From: Nannochloropsis oceanica
Taxonomy: Eukaryota > Sar > Eustigmatophyceae > Eustigmatales > Monodopsidaceae
Length of the DNA stretch: 64,000 nucleotides
NCBI GenBank assembly: GCA_004519485.1
Contig: CP038106.1
Span: 1,127,501 to 1,191,500 of the forward strand
Direction of reading: 5' to 3'
Positions 21,603 to 32,700 of the stretch are shown here, piece by piece. Numbering within the stretch: position 1 is the stretch's first letter; each line of letters begins with the position of its first letter. The notes beneath the pieces were generated by a model. The model was not told the DNA's origin. It saw nothing but the letters and a program-made list of their open reading frames with translations, and made no database searches. A program made the position numbers and the translations under genes.

Positions 21603-24134
21603 ATGGAGTTTGAGCAGGTGCGTTTCACGGCTGCCAGTCACAGCACAAGCTCGTCAGCCCGTCGGTCTCTCTCCCCTCCTTCCCCTTGACTTGTAACCCG
21701 ACCTCACCTCACCAACGTTTCCATCCTACTCTCCTTTCCTTACACGCAAGGCATTGTATCGTGTGTACGATCGCTCCTTGGACAGCCTCCTGCAAGACCG
21801 CCCGCTTATCGATGATGTCCCTCAAAGCAAGCCTCGGCATCTCTGCACCGTCTGCCTCCACACCCTTTGGTTCCTGGCCCTCACCATGATAACCTGTGTA
21901 ATAGGCCTTCACGCTAATTTTGTCAATGACCCCGGATGTCTCCATACGACAATGCAAAGTGCGTTTGAAGGCAACAGGAGCAGCATTCTTCCTCCCACAT
22001 CTCATGCGGGCCCGTCACGCTTGCGCTGGCTGCGTGGACTGGCAAAGAATGGCCACACAGAGGGCGGAAATGACAATGCTCCAGCTGCTCCAGCTGCGGC
22101 CCTTCCTCTCCCAACAACAATGCCAGACCCGAGAAATGTTTCAACCTGGATGGGAGAAGACGAGATTTTGCAAATAAGAATAGCGCAGTCCGGGTTACAT
22201 GTTACGGAGGAGGAGGAGGAAGGAGCGGCATGGTGGAGCCAAGCTGGGGAGAGCAGCAGCAGCAGCAGCCGCAGCAGCAACAACAGTAGTGACAGTAGTT
22301 CTAGTACAGACGTGATTTTTGTGCCTGATTACATTTATACGAGCAACACCCCCTTGCTTTACCTTGACTCGGGTTTCCTGGCCCGTCATGAGGTGAAACG
22401 AATCAACGTCACGCTGGACGAGATGTGTGTCACAAAGGGCCCGGGGCTCGGGTTCGTGGTGGGGGCGGTCGTGGGGGATTTGGATACAATAATCATAAAT
22501 CAGCTGATGTATACCTTTCGAAGCGATGGGGCGGCTAGAAACATGCGTACGAATGAGACCTGGAGTTGGCGGGGCTCCTCTTTGCCACCTGTTGGGGGGT
22601 ACCGCCTTTTCACCCTAGACGGGTGGGTGTCTCGACTATTTGCGTTGCTGAGGTCCTTGTTGGCATTATTCTTCCTGTCAGGGACCACGGCGATTGTCGT
22701 GAGGATGCTTATGACGAGTGGAGTGGCGTTGATGTACCCCTTCTTTTTTTGTTTGAGGCGGATGGGTGTCACAGGATTAAGTTTTCGGGTCTTAACGCGG
22801 AGCTACGCTTGGTTGGGCGTTCCTTTGGAGAGGCTGCGGGCGAGGGGAAAGCCATTGGCGCCTTTCTTACTGGCGCACTTGTCGAAGATGGTTGTGGTGT
22901 ACGTGATGTACGAGGCCTGTCAAGTGTTTTGGGTGGAGACGTTGTATGGCAAAAGTGGGGGGAGCGGGATGGCCTTTGCCGTGTTTGGGCTGGTGATGTT
23001 GATGGAGTATGTGTCGATGCTCTATGTCAGAAGTGGTAGGTAGGAAAGAAATGGCGGGGGGAGGGGGAGGAAAGTTGGGGCTTGGAGGGTCTTATTTCAG
23101 GAGTCGTGAATAAAGAAGGAGGAAGGGATGAGGGGAGGGAAGGAGGGTGGGAGGAGGTGAGGGGTTTCTCGTGTGAGACGAACGGCGACTCTGAAAGGGG
23201 TTCTTGTGCTCCATGTTCTCACATAGCTCCTGTCCTGCATTCAATCCACTTCACTCACACAGCATTAAGCATCAGGTACTTCCCCCGCGTGGTCCTCTTC
23301 TACCTCCTTGCCTTCCACTTGTACTACTACCTTGTCCCATACGGTGAGCAATCCGATTTAATACCTACCCGCCCAAAGTCTCGTCCCATTTTCTATGTCG
23401 CCTTTCTGTTTTTATATTTGAGGCCGAAAATCACCCATCGATTTGCTCCCTTTCTCTACCCCTCTGTCCCTCCCTTACCCGCAGGTTTCACCTCCCAGCT
23501 CCTGCTTGCTACCGCGCTCCTTCTCCTCCATGCCGTCCTCTACATTTTACTATTTCTCGAGCTGCCCGCCTTTCGCGCCTCCATCATCTCCCACGACACC
23601 CCTCGGGCTTTCTACACTGACACCGGCCTCCCCTCCCACCCTCACTCCATCCCTCCTTCCTGGTCCTTGTTTTTGCCACTTACCTTGGGAAGACGCGGAG
23701 GAAGGGGAGAAGGGAGGGGAGGAGGGGGGCGAGGAGGAGGGGGAGTATATGACGAGGAGGTGCCTGAGAGACCGGTGGGAGGTTTAGTGTTGGGGGGAAG
23801 GCTGCAGGCGTTGATTGTAGAAGTGGAGGAGGGGAGGCAGGAGAGGAGGGGGAGGCAACAGCGCAATGAGCAGCAGGAGCAGCAGCAGCTAGCAATGGGG
23901 CATACGGAGGAGGAGGAGAAGGAAGGGGGTGCATTTATGATGGTGGGAGGGGAAGGAAATGAGGAGGGACATGTTGCCTTGGCAGTGCGGGGACAGAGGG
24001 GAGATGCGGGAGAACGAGAAGAAGGAAGGCCGGACGATGCGTCGGAGGAGGGGGAAGAGGGAGGACAGGAGGAAGGCCCTGGCTTCGGCAGACGCCGAGG
24101 CTACCAGCGGTTGAGGAACGACGAACGCTTTTAA
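21603..24134 (+). CDS. Membralin-like ER membrane protein (TMEM259 family)
   Basis: Four exons: 21603-21617, 21751-23035, 23263-23343 and 23485-24134; 676 aa; all introns GT-AG. Exon 1 encodes only MEFEQ. Family marks are the early hydrophobic segment (TLWFLALTMITCVIGLHANF), a lumenal loop with N-glycosylation sites, and a cluster of C-terminal membrane segments, with EYVSMLYVRS/ALSIRYFPRVVLFYLL spanning exons 2-3 and LLLATALLLLHAVLYILLFLE in exon 4. The family motif 'EY..M.YVRS..S..FFPR' is what identified it. Membralin acts in ER-associated degradation of membrane proteins in animals. The last ~150 residues are a Gly/Glu/Arg low-complexity tail with no family counterpart that I know of. An AATAAA-like signal follows the stop near 24157. 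Confidence 0.88.
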
Positions 24135-24471
24135 GCATTTGTATCAGAATGACCAAATAAAAGGCTATTTAGTGCCGGAGACAGACCGCCAAAAATTGAC
24201 AAAATATACAAAGCAAGCACAAAGTAGTTATTTGAGTGCAGGCAGCAAAAGAAGAGAATGGACGAGACACGGAACGTAACGATATATAAGCTCAGGCACT
24301 GATTCGGAGATGGAAAGCAGCATGAGTTCTTCTTTTCGCCTGCTTCCTTTTCAAAAGCTTGTTATACACTAGCCTCTTCAGGTCACTGTTTCCGTCGTAT
24401 TTTCATCATTTGCCTGTCAATGTCCACGTCATATTTTCATCATTTTGCCTGCTGATGCCTCCACCGTAATT
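24135..24471. other. Convergent spacer, membralin / LYRM9-like
   Basis: 337 bp between facing stop codons, AT-richer than the flanks. It contains most of a three-copy degenerate ~34-bp tandem repeat described separately. Confidence 0.5.
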
Positions 24472-24491
24472 TCATAATTTGCCTGCCAATG
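24389..24491. repeat. Degenerate tandem repeat, 3 x ~34 bp
   Basis: Three adjacent units (24389-24422, 24423-24457, 24458-24491) share the core CGT(A/C)(A/T)...TTTCATCATTTTGCCTG...ATG. The rightmost unit covers the last codons and stop of the LYRM9-like gene on the - strand; the other two lie in its 3' UTR. This looks like an old local duplication of the gene end. Confidence 0.75.
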
Positions 24492-24876
24492 GATCAGGCA
24501 ATCTATATTTCTTGAGAATCCACGAACGATGTTCTTCTCCCTTTCTCAACAACTGCACAAGCCGCTCCGAGTCTTCTTCGTCATCGAACGTGGCGATGTT
24601 ATTGCGCGCCCAATTTCGATAATACCTTTTTATTCGAAGTGAGCATGTGGAGGTGAAAAATGTGTGGATTAATACTGTGTAGTTGATAAAGGGGATGAAT
24701 AAATTGACGTCGAAGCAAGAGCACAGTACATGCAGGCTTTATCGGCGCCATCTACTCAATGCACCCGCAAATTATCATGCAGGCACGTACCATTTCTTCC
24801 CCGGATCATCAAATTGCCGCAGACTGCGCAGTACCCGGCGGTAAAGGACCAAGGCCGAAGCGGGTGTCGTAGACAT
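24472..24876 (-). CDS. LYR-motif protein, LYRM9-like
   Basis: Two short exons, 24876-24791 and 24625-24472, with a 165-nt GT-AG intron (gtacgt...aaag); 79 aa. The splice occurs inside a Trp codon. The start region reads MSTTPASALVLYRRVLRSLRQF, carrying the LYR tripeptide and the following conserved Phe of the complex-I LYR family; exon 2 reads ERLVQLLRKGEEHRSWILKKY, which fits the LYRM9 C-terminus (ER-x-QQ-x-I-K-R...W-I-x-x-KY). LYR proteins bind the mitochondrial acyl carrier protein and help assemble respiratory complexes or Fe-S enzymes. The exact target of LYRM9 is not established. Both exons are under 160 nt, so the gene is easily missed. The frame closes exactly (86+154=240 nt). Confidence 0.85.
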
Positions 24877-25380
24877 GCCTATAGTAGTGACGGAGGGGGT
24901 GGGGAGGCTGGAAGGATAGATGCGAGTAAGCAGCTCGTAGTCCCTGTTGATCGGGCGGAGGAAAAGGTTAGTTGTTAGAGGCGGCTAGGAAAAAGACTGG
25001 CGTTGCTTAGGCGATGTTGACGAAGCCGTGGGGCCTTGAACGCCGGTGAGATGGTGCGTAAATATGGGGCGAAAGGAAGAAGGGACGGATGCGTCATGAT
25101 GACGCGGCCGTCGGAGACAAAAAGCAGGGCCCATGCTTGACCTCCAAACTCACGCCCTACAACCCACAACACACCCACAGCACGCTTACACGTGATTCAG
25201 ATACATCGTTGTCGATGTCACAAGAAGTTGCGAGCCGGCAACTGCTCCCCTATCCTCTGCCGCGCGGTCTTCTCTTTTCTTTAAAACATGATGATGCATG
25301 GGCCCTCAAGTAATTCAGACGTAATCCCCCACTGGCAATCCCATATGCACACATTCACACACAGGCTCCGTCTATCAACC
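24877..25380. promoter_or_regulatory. Divergent promoter region, LYRM9-like / Qb-SNARE
   Basis: 504 bp between diverging starts. No gene is seen. No clear core-promoter motif could be assigned by eye. Confidence 0.4.
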
Positions 25381-27766
25381 ATGACAGACATTGATTACTG
25401 GGATGGCGAGCTCACAAGCAAAATGACGGAGCTGGAGCAGTCGATTGGGAGCATTAAGTCCCTCTTTAGCGGGGATAAGGAAGCGGTACGTGCGAGGGAG
25501 GAGACGGGCGGGACGGAGAGGAGAATGGAGTTGGGCATGACCTAGGTGTACTGCTCTAGTACTGAGTCATAGAGCAAGCGGGTAGTCTCATGCAGCTCAC
25601 AAATTTGCGCGTGGGAGTGGACGGAGGGTGTTAAGTGCTGCCCATCTGCTTTCAATCTCAAGGTGGGTAGGATGTAGTGCTGGCGCTTTCTCTGCTTCCC
25701 AAAACGGGCATGACAAGATGCCTTGGGCCTAGGGCTAATGGGAATTCCTTACAATTGCCTTCTCAATCCGACCTTAACGAGTCGGACTTCCGCATCTTGC
25801 CGTACATGCGCCGATCACAGCTGCCCTGGCCCAAATACCATCTCTTTAGTCCCCGTCCTTGCTGGCCACGCCTTCGCTCTGCAGCGTGTAGTCTTAGGGT
25901 CCGTAGGCCAACCACCTGCATCATAAGTGTACTCAAATTCCGACCAACCCCTACCCGAAACAGTGCATCGCCAAGTGCGACTCCCTCCTCAAGCGCGTCC
26001 GGGAAGTGAAAAAGGGTTACAACTACGAAATGCGCATGTCCTTGAGAAATGATCCTCGTCGGCACGACTATGCGGAAAAACTCAAGGTAGCCGACGAGCG
26101 AATTGCTGTGTTGGAAACCGAGTTAAAATGGGCGAAGAGCGAAGCGGACAAAAAAGTCTTATTCAAGGGCGGGGCGGGGAAGGGAGGGGTGGACGGAGGG
26201 GGGGGCTTGGGGGGGGACCGGACGAATGATTCGTATTTGAATGAAGCAAGCAAATTGCAAGATAAGACCGAGGCGAGCTTGCAATCAGCTTTGGGGATGG
26301 TGGAGGCGACGAAGAAAGTGGGCGCGAATACGGTGGTTGAGCTCAAGAGGCAAACGGATCAGATTGCCGATATCACTGACACGGTGGATGCGATGGAGAA
26401 TGGGCTGACCCGTGCTGACAAGTTAATTCGGGCGTTCGGGCGGAGGATTGCCACGGATAAATTCATTCAATTCTTTTTTGTTCTGAATTGTATGTTGCTT
26501 ATTGGGATAGTGACCTGGTATGCGGTAAAGAAGGGGAAAATTAAGCCACCTCATCTTAACACTCCTCCTCTCCCCACTTTTGATGAGGTTTTTGGGAGTG
26601 GCGGAAGCAGTGACAGCGGCACTGATGCTGGGGGTGAGCCAATCGCGCCCTTGGTACAGCCGGAGCCAGAGCCAGAGGAAGTGACACCCTCAGTGGAACC
26701 GGAGCCAGAGCAAGAGCCACAGCCGGTACCGGTGACACCTCCTGTGGTGCCGAAGCCAGAGCCAGAGCCGGTGACGCCTGCGGTAGAACCAGAGCCAGAG
26801 CCAGAGCCGGTGCCGGTGATGCCTACGGTAGAACCAGAGCCAGAGCCAGAGCCGATGACGCCTACGGTAGAACCAGAGCCGGAGCCAGAGCCAGAGCCGG
26901 AGCCAGAGCCTGTGGCACCCCCGGTCGAGCAAGAGCCAGAGCCGGTACCAGTGACGCCCTCAGTAGAGGTGGAGCCAGAGCCAGAGCCGGTGACGCCTAC
27001 GATAGAACCAGAGCCAGAGCCGGAGCCAGAGCCGATGACGCCTACGGTAGAGTCAGAGCCAGAGCCGATGGCAGTGACGCCCTCGGTCGAGCCGGAGCCG
27101 GAACCAGAGCCAGAGCCGGTGGCAGTGATGCCCTCGGTCGAGCCGGAGCCGGAACCAGAGCCAGAGTCGGTGGCAGTGACGCCCTCGGTCGAGCCGGAGC
27201 CGGAACCAGAGCCAGAGCCGATGGCAGTGACGCCCTCGGTCGAGCCGGAGCCGGAACCAGAGCCAGAGCCGGTGGCAGTGACGCCCTCGGTCGAGCCGGA
27301 GCCGGAACCAGAGCCAGAGCCGGTGGCAGTGACGCCCTCGGTCGAGCCGGAGCCGGAACCAGAGCCAGAGCCGGTGGCAGTGACGCCCTCGGTCGAGCCG
27401 GAGCCGGAACCAGACCCAGAGCCGGTGGCAGTGACGCCCTCGGTCGAGCCGGAGCCGGAACCAGAGCCAGAGCCGGTGGCAGTGACGCCCTCGGTCGAGC
27501 CGGAGCCGGAACCAGAGCCAGAGCCGGTGGCAGTGACGTCTACGGTAGAGCCAGATCCGGTGGCAGTGACGCCTACGGTAGAACCAGAGCCAGAGCCAGC
27601 GCCGGCAGTGGTATCGCCATCAGTAAAGCTGGAGCTGGAGTTGGTCACGCCTTCAGTGGACTCGGACACATCTCCTGCAAAGGAGGGGGGAGAGGGGATA
27701 CCAGAAAAGATTAGGGCGCGGAATTTAAGGGGGATTGTGGATGTGGTGGCGCGGCTTCGGCGTTAA
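25381..27766 (+). CDS. Qb-SNARE (NPSN-like) with long Pro-Glu repeat tail after the membrane anchor
   Basis: Exons 25381-25485 and 25964-27766; intron 478 nt; 635 aa. The N-terminal helical bundle ([20 protein letters not shown], then [20 protein letters not shown], then [15 protein letters not shown]) is Habc-like. The SNARE helix runs about residues 130-195, with the probable zero-layer Gln in [13 protein letters not shown], followed by [10 protein letters not shown] and a membrane anchor [19 protein letters not shown] at about 202-222. ATDK before the anchor resembles plant NPSN proteins. Normally the chain ends here; instead the frame stays open for about 410 more residues, mostly (Pro-Glu)n blocks separated by VTPSVE or VTPTVE. 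This tail would be lumenal or outside the cell. The C-terminus is basic ([20 protein letters not shown]). The SNARE assignment is firm, the subfamily less so. An extra exon inside the 478-nt intron cannot be excluded. Confidence 0.85.
27074..27532 (+). repeat. Coding minisatellite, 9 x 51 bp
   Basis: Nine contiguous 51-bp units in the SNARE tail, each coding [17 protein letters not shown] with a few substitutions (VM, ES, PM, PD). Units are nearly identical at the DNA level, which suggests recent unequal exchange or slippage. Looser, older copies flank the block on both sides (about 26660-27070 and 27533-27600). Confidence 0.92.
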
Positions 27767-28168
27767 GGGGGAGGGAGGGAGGGAGGGAGGGAGGGAGGAA
27801 GCTGCAAGGGATGGTCTGCTGATGCACCAATCGAGCGCGGTGCGTTCCATTTTTGCATATCTATTAGGAGACCCAGGGAAGAAGGCACGGAGGAAAGAAG
27901 GTGGAGATATGACTTTCGTCGTTGTACATGTACTGAGAAAAGAGGAGGATTGTTCATGGACAATCTGGAGATTTATGAGTGTACGAGAAGGAGAAAACGA
28001 AGAGAAAGAAAAAAAGATGGCCCCCCAAAAAAAAGAGAGAGAGAGAAGAGAGAGAGAGAGGAAACAGATTTCTTTATCGGAATAAGGGCACAGCAGCTGC
28101 TCTGAAGTTATGTTGATTCTGAAAAGGAGAGCGTCAATCTTCATCCACAACCAATTGTACATTTACAT
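27767..28168. other. Convergent spacer, Qb-SNARE / D-glutamate cyclase
   Basis: 402 bp between facing stops. It starts with about seven GGGA units (27768-27798) and contains an A-rich and GA-rich stretch near 28000-28070. No gene is seen. Confidence 0.45.
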
Positions 28169-29212
28169 CTAATTGCTCCTCGCAATCTCCCGCAGCTCTC
28201 GCAGCATAGCCGAAGAGGTCTCTTTCGGCATCCCATCCACCCATTCTTTTCTCTCTCCGGTGATTCCATCCCTAGCCCCTGCTGCCACAATCGCCTCAAG
28301 CACTCTTTGATCTTGTGCCTCGGATACTACCAACCGCTCTACCCATTTCCCCCTTCTTCTGCCCATCCCATCATTTGCCGGGTTTCTCATGCCTTTAGCG
28401 TTAGACATGCAGTCAGTCTTGATCTTATCTCCATCTTTCCCCCTCTTGGCAGTTGTATATGTTGCTTCTACTTCTGCTGCCACTGCTGCCAGTGCGCAGC
28501 ATAAAGCGTATCCACCCCAATTACTGACCGAGGCCGCCAGCAACCACGACGTGCTTGTGTAACACGCAATCTGCCTCGCCTTTGATATGATTGTTGAAGC
28601 CAATATTCGGTCCAAAACTTTGCCCATCCCTACTTCATTTCCTCCGTCTCCGATGCCGATGCTGTGCACAGACTCCGGCACTAAATCCAGCAATCGTTCC
28701 AGGGGAGCCACCACCTCATCCATTTGTTTTCCGCGCATCGTATAGTAATGCCCATCGCTAGCTCCCGGGCCCGTCCGCTCGATGGCCACCACGAAAGTAA
28801 TTTCTTGAGCAAGCTGGCAAAGGCGGGCGTCTTCAGTCGGTCCCCACTTTGTTTTGGGTGGAAAGACCTCTACGCGCAGATTGACTGACATGTCCTCGAC
28901 AGCGGCCACGCCAGCACTAAGCACGGCAGCATTGCTTTCCTCAACCAATAGAATGCAAGGTTTGTTGAGCGCAAGACAAGCTTGGATAATGGCTAATGCG
29001 CCTGGTGGGCCATCTGTCTCGGTGGGCGGGATGTGGTCGAGCATGCAGGGGAATCCGGTGAGGATGGCGATGGGGCCTGGGGCATGGTAGAGAGCACTGG
29101 CAGCCGTCTCCAGCTCGCCCGCTGGCAGCACCAGGTCAGTCAAGCCTCGTTTACCCTCGTCCCGCTGCACGGCGGCTTCCAGGGTAGCAATTACTGCCGC
29201 AGTGCTGGACAT
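28169..29212 (-). CDS. D-glutamate cyclase-like protein (DUF4392 domain)
   Basis: Single exon, 347 aa. Family marks run through the whole chain: AILTGFPCML, ETDGPPGALAI, FVVAIERTGPGASDGHYYTMRG, and SIGIGDGGNEVGMGKV. In animals this domain forms the C-terminal part of mitochondrial DGLUCY, which converts D-glutamate to 5-oxo-D-proline; there it is fused to a DUF1445 part. Here the cyclase domain stands alone, as in many bacteria and algae. I see no clear targeting peptide. A short Lys-rich insert lies near residue 255. Function is inferred from the family. Confidence 0.85.
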   Translation of the reverse strand: MSSTAAVIATLEAAVQRDEGKRGLTDLVLPAGELETAASALYHAPGPIAILTGFPCMLDHIPPTETDGPPGALAIIQACLALNKPCILLVEESNAAVLSAGVAAVEDMSVNLRVEVFPPKTKWGPTEDARLCQLAQEITFVVAIERTGPGASDGHYYTMRGKQMDEVVAPLERLLDLVPESVHSIGIGDGGNEVGMGKVLDRILASTIISKARQIACYTSTSWLLAASVSNWGGYALCCALAAVAAEVEATYTTAKRGKDGDKIKTDCMSNAKGMRNPANDGMGRRRGKWVERLVVSEAQDQRVLEAIVAAGARDGITGERKEWVDGMPKETSSAMLRELREIARSN

Positions 29213-29731
29213 GCTCGCATACTTGTGTGCTATGGCTGTGGCTGTGGCTGTGGCTGAAAGACAGTGTACCGGGAAGACAATTACTTAACGACTGCAAGTT
29301 CCATGATCAAAGCCATGGCTTCCACGGCTCATCAATGACCTTGATTACGGGGTGTGCTGTGTGCGAAGCCTGTGTTGCGCAGTGTGGTGTGGGATTTTGA
29401 GGCATTGTCGCAAGGGGCGGGAGGTTTCTTTTATGAAATCAGATGGGCCCAGGCTCCTTAGGTGTTCCGCCTTCCATCAAGCCCATGTCTCCGTGTGGTT
29501 AAGGGGCTTGAAATGGTGCCCTTGATGCCCGTTAATTCATGGGGTGTGGCATGTTAGCGCCTGTGCTCACAAGGTTTGCATGGGTCGACTTCGTGTTGAT
29601 GGGTGCTTCTTAAGTTTACAACAGACGCCGTTATTCAGGGGAACGACGAAAATCATGCCCTCTCACCACCGACCCACAACTAACAGGACAGCAGCATTAG
29701 CATCACCGACAGCACCACCCGCTTCAGGAGG
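29213..29731. promoter_or_regulatory. Divergent promoter region, D-glutamate cyclase / kinesin-5
   Basis: 519 bp between diverging starts. Next to the cyclase start is a short TGGCTG hexamer array (about 29231-29254). No gene is seen. Confidence 0.4.
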
Positions 29732-32700
29732 ATGGAGGGCAGCAGCGACGCGAGCAACAGCAGCACCAACATCCAGGTACTTCTTTCTTGTTGCCCGACA
29801 CGTCAAGACCCCCTCTTCACCTTTGGTGCGCTTCCTTCACACATGTGTATTCTAACTTTTCCCGGACACTTGCGCATCCTCGTGCTTGAATTTCCTCCGC
29901 ATCCCTCCTACCACACGTGTTGCTTACTCTGCTCTCTTCACAACTTCCACAGGTGGCGGTCCGCTGCCGCCCCATTAACAGCGACGAAGAAAAGCGAGGC
30001 TTTGTGCCAATCGTCTCCACTGACACGGAGCGACGCCAAATTAAGATCAACTATGGCCAAGGCATGAAGAAAGTGAGCAGGACCTTTACTCTAGACAGGG
30101 TCTTTGGTCGCTTCGCAACGCAAGAGGACGTCTACAAGCAGACTGTTGCGCCCATGGTGGACGAGATGCTGGCGGGCTTCTCCTGCACAACTTTCTGCTA
30201 CGGCCAAACTGGCACAGGTATTTTGCAACGAAGATACAGACACGCACGCGCATCAACCACGCTTTCCTTTCCATCCTTTCTCCCACTTCCTTGGCCTCAT
30301 CCTCCCCTTCTCTCCTTTCCGGCTGTTACTTGTCAGGCAAAACACACACTATGGAAGGCGAGCTGAGCAACATCAAGAACTATGGCCTCCTCCCGCGAGC
30401 GATCATTTCAATATTTGAGAAGCTCGATGCCAGCGATGCCGACTATACTGTACGCGCCTCCTATCTTGAAATTTATCAAGAGAACTTGGAAGACCTGCTC
30501 GCGGCACCGGCGTCGGTAGCAGCACCGGCCAGCAGCAGCAGCAGCAGCAGCAGTGCGGCCGCGGGTGGCAAGGGAAAAGGGTTGCGATTGATGGAGGATG
30601 TCAAAAAGGGAGTGGTCGTGTTGGGATTGGAAGAGGTGAATTGCACGACTGCGGAAGCTACGATTGCATTATTGCAGAAGGGGGTGAACAATCGACAAAC
30701 AGCCGCCACATTATGCAATAAGAATTCATCTCGTAGCCACGGCGTGTTTACGCTCAAGGTTGTGGTCAAGCAGACAAACGCGGCTGGCGAGGAAGAGATA
30801 AGGGCAGGGCAGTTGAACCTGGTGGATCTGGCCGGGTCTGAGTGCATCGGACGCAGCGGGGCAAAAAATGAACGGGCGCGCGAGGCAGGGAATATTAACC
30901 AATCTCTCTTGACTCTGGGTCGGTGTATCACGGCGCTGACGGAGGGGCATCCTCATATCCCTTATCGTGACTCAAAATTGACACGGTTGCTGCAAGAGTC
31001 ATTAGGGGGGCGGGCCAAGACGTGCATCATCGCCACTCTTTCGCCCGTTGCAAGCAATGTGGAAGAAACCTTATCGACCCTCGAATATGCACTTAAAGCC
31101 AAATCGATCAAAAACAAGCCCGAGCTCAACGCCCGCTCCACCAGCCGCACCCTCATCAAGGAATACAACTCGGAGATTGAATCGCTTAAGTCCATGCTCA
31201 TGGCCACGAGGGAGAAAAACGGAGTCTATCTGGCCCCTGCCGATTATGACCACCTCCAGGCCCAGCTCCAATCACAAGGGGAGCAGATCAAGGAATCTGA
31301 GCAGGCCCTGCGGCAGCGCGAGGAAGAGTTGGAGGAAGCAGTTGGGGTGCGCAGCGAGCTGCAGAATCAGGTGGAGGAAGCCACGGAGGCATTGCAGGCA
31401 AGTAAGGAGGCCTTGTCAGGGAGTCGTAGGGAGGTGCAGCGTTTGGGAAGAGAGCTACAGGAGACCAAAAGTCAATTGATAGGGACACGGGCGGTGGTGG
31501 CAGAGCAGGTGCGGACAGAGGAGGCGTTGCGTGGACAGGCAACGATGTTGTTGCAATCGTTAGGGGAGGCGAGGAATGATGTGGTGGGGTTGGTAGCCAA
31601 GGTGGGGAGGACAACAGAGGAGCTCCAACTGCGCAGCGAGCGGGCGATGGCCTTGGTGACAGATTGTGAGCGGTTGCTTGGTGAAGCGCAGGAGGGCGTG
31701 GTAGGGATGGGTAAGATGGGCTCGGTGGCGGCTGAGGCGTTGGAAGGCGCGGTGCGGGCGTTTGTGGAGAAGGAAGTGAAGGAGATGGGACAGGCCTTGC
31801 AAAGTCTAGGGGGGGAGGTGGACTTGCTGGTGAAAGATGGGGGGGAGGCGGCGGGGAGGGTAGGAAGGGAGATGTGCGCACGGTTAAGCAAGGAGATTGT
31901 AGAAATGTTGGTGCAAGAGTCGCGGGTGCAGTCTCAGGCGATGCTTCAACGGGCACATGACTATCGACAGGCGGCTGAGGTGGGGTCTAGGGAAGTTCGA
32001 GGGGTATTTGATAAGATGGCGGATAGGGTGGACCAGGCATTGAAGTCAATGTTGAAGCATTTGGATGATGGAAAACTACAGATCCAGGAGGTGGTAGCGC
32101 AGCATGCAAGTGCAGCTGAGGGACTGCAGGGGCAGCTGAGTAAGTTTGCCGAGACGTGGAAGAACGACATGGAGTACGATGCTCAGAGCCGGGCCACGCA
32201 CGTGCACGGGCAGAACGAGATGGTGAAGGCGCTTTCGAAGGCTCTGCTGAAGACCGTTGAAGGCCAGCTTGATGAGATGATGAAGGAATGTTCGAAATAT
32301 GGTTGCGACTACCTGCAGGACATGGAAAATATGGCGATGTGTCGGCAGGCGAACGTGGAGAAGTTTGCAGGGACGGCTCAAACATCTCTACGAACGATGA
32401 ACGGGGGCATTGCGGAGAATTTGGGCAACACTTTGACTTCCCATCTGGACCCGACCCTCGCTCTCACTCACGGACTGCAGAGCCAATTGGAAGAAACGGA
32501 CAAACCAGCCACCGCCGCAGCCGTTGCCAAGGTTGATGCGGAAGCCAAGAGCCTGATCATGGGCTTGGAAGCAGCTACGGCTGCAGCAGACGTCAAGATG
32601 CAAGAGACGCTCCAATCGGGGGCGGCGGTCATCAAAAGCATCGAGGCCGAGACAAGGAAAGTCGAAGAACTGCTGCAAAGCAAGGGCAAAGGGGTTTCCA

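Noticed and set aside
23642-24156. Pro-rich minus-strand frames opposite the membralin 3' exon
   Set aside because: Mirror of the Gly/Glu/Arg low-complexity tail; no domain is visible.
26551-27669. A 372-codon open frame on the minus strand reading mostly Ser-Gly repeats
   Set aside because: It is the antisense reading of the SNARE Pro-Glu repeat; the open frame follows from the repeat's codons and has no independent domain.
31288-31956. A Pro-rich minus-strand frame opposite the kinesin-5 stalk
   Set aside because: Composition is that of purine-rich coding DNA read backwards; the kinesin frame fully explains the region.
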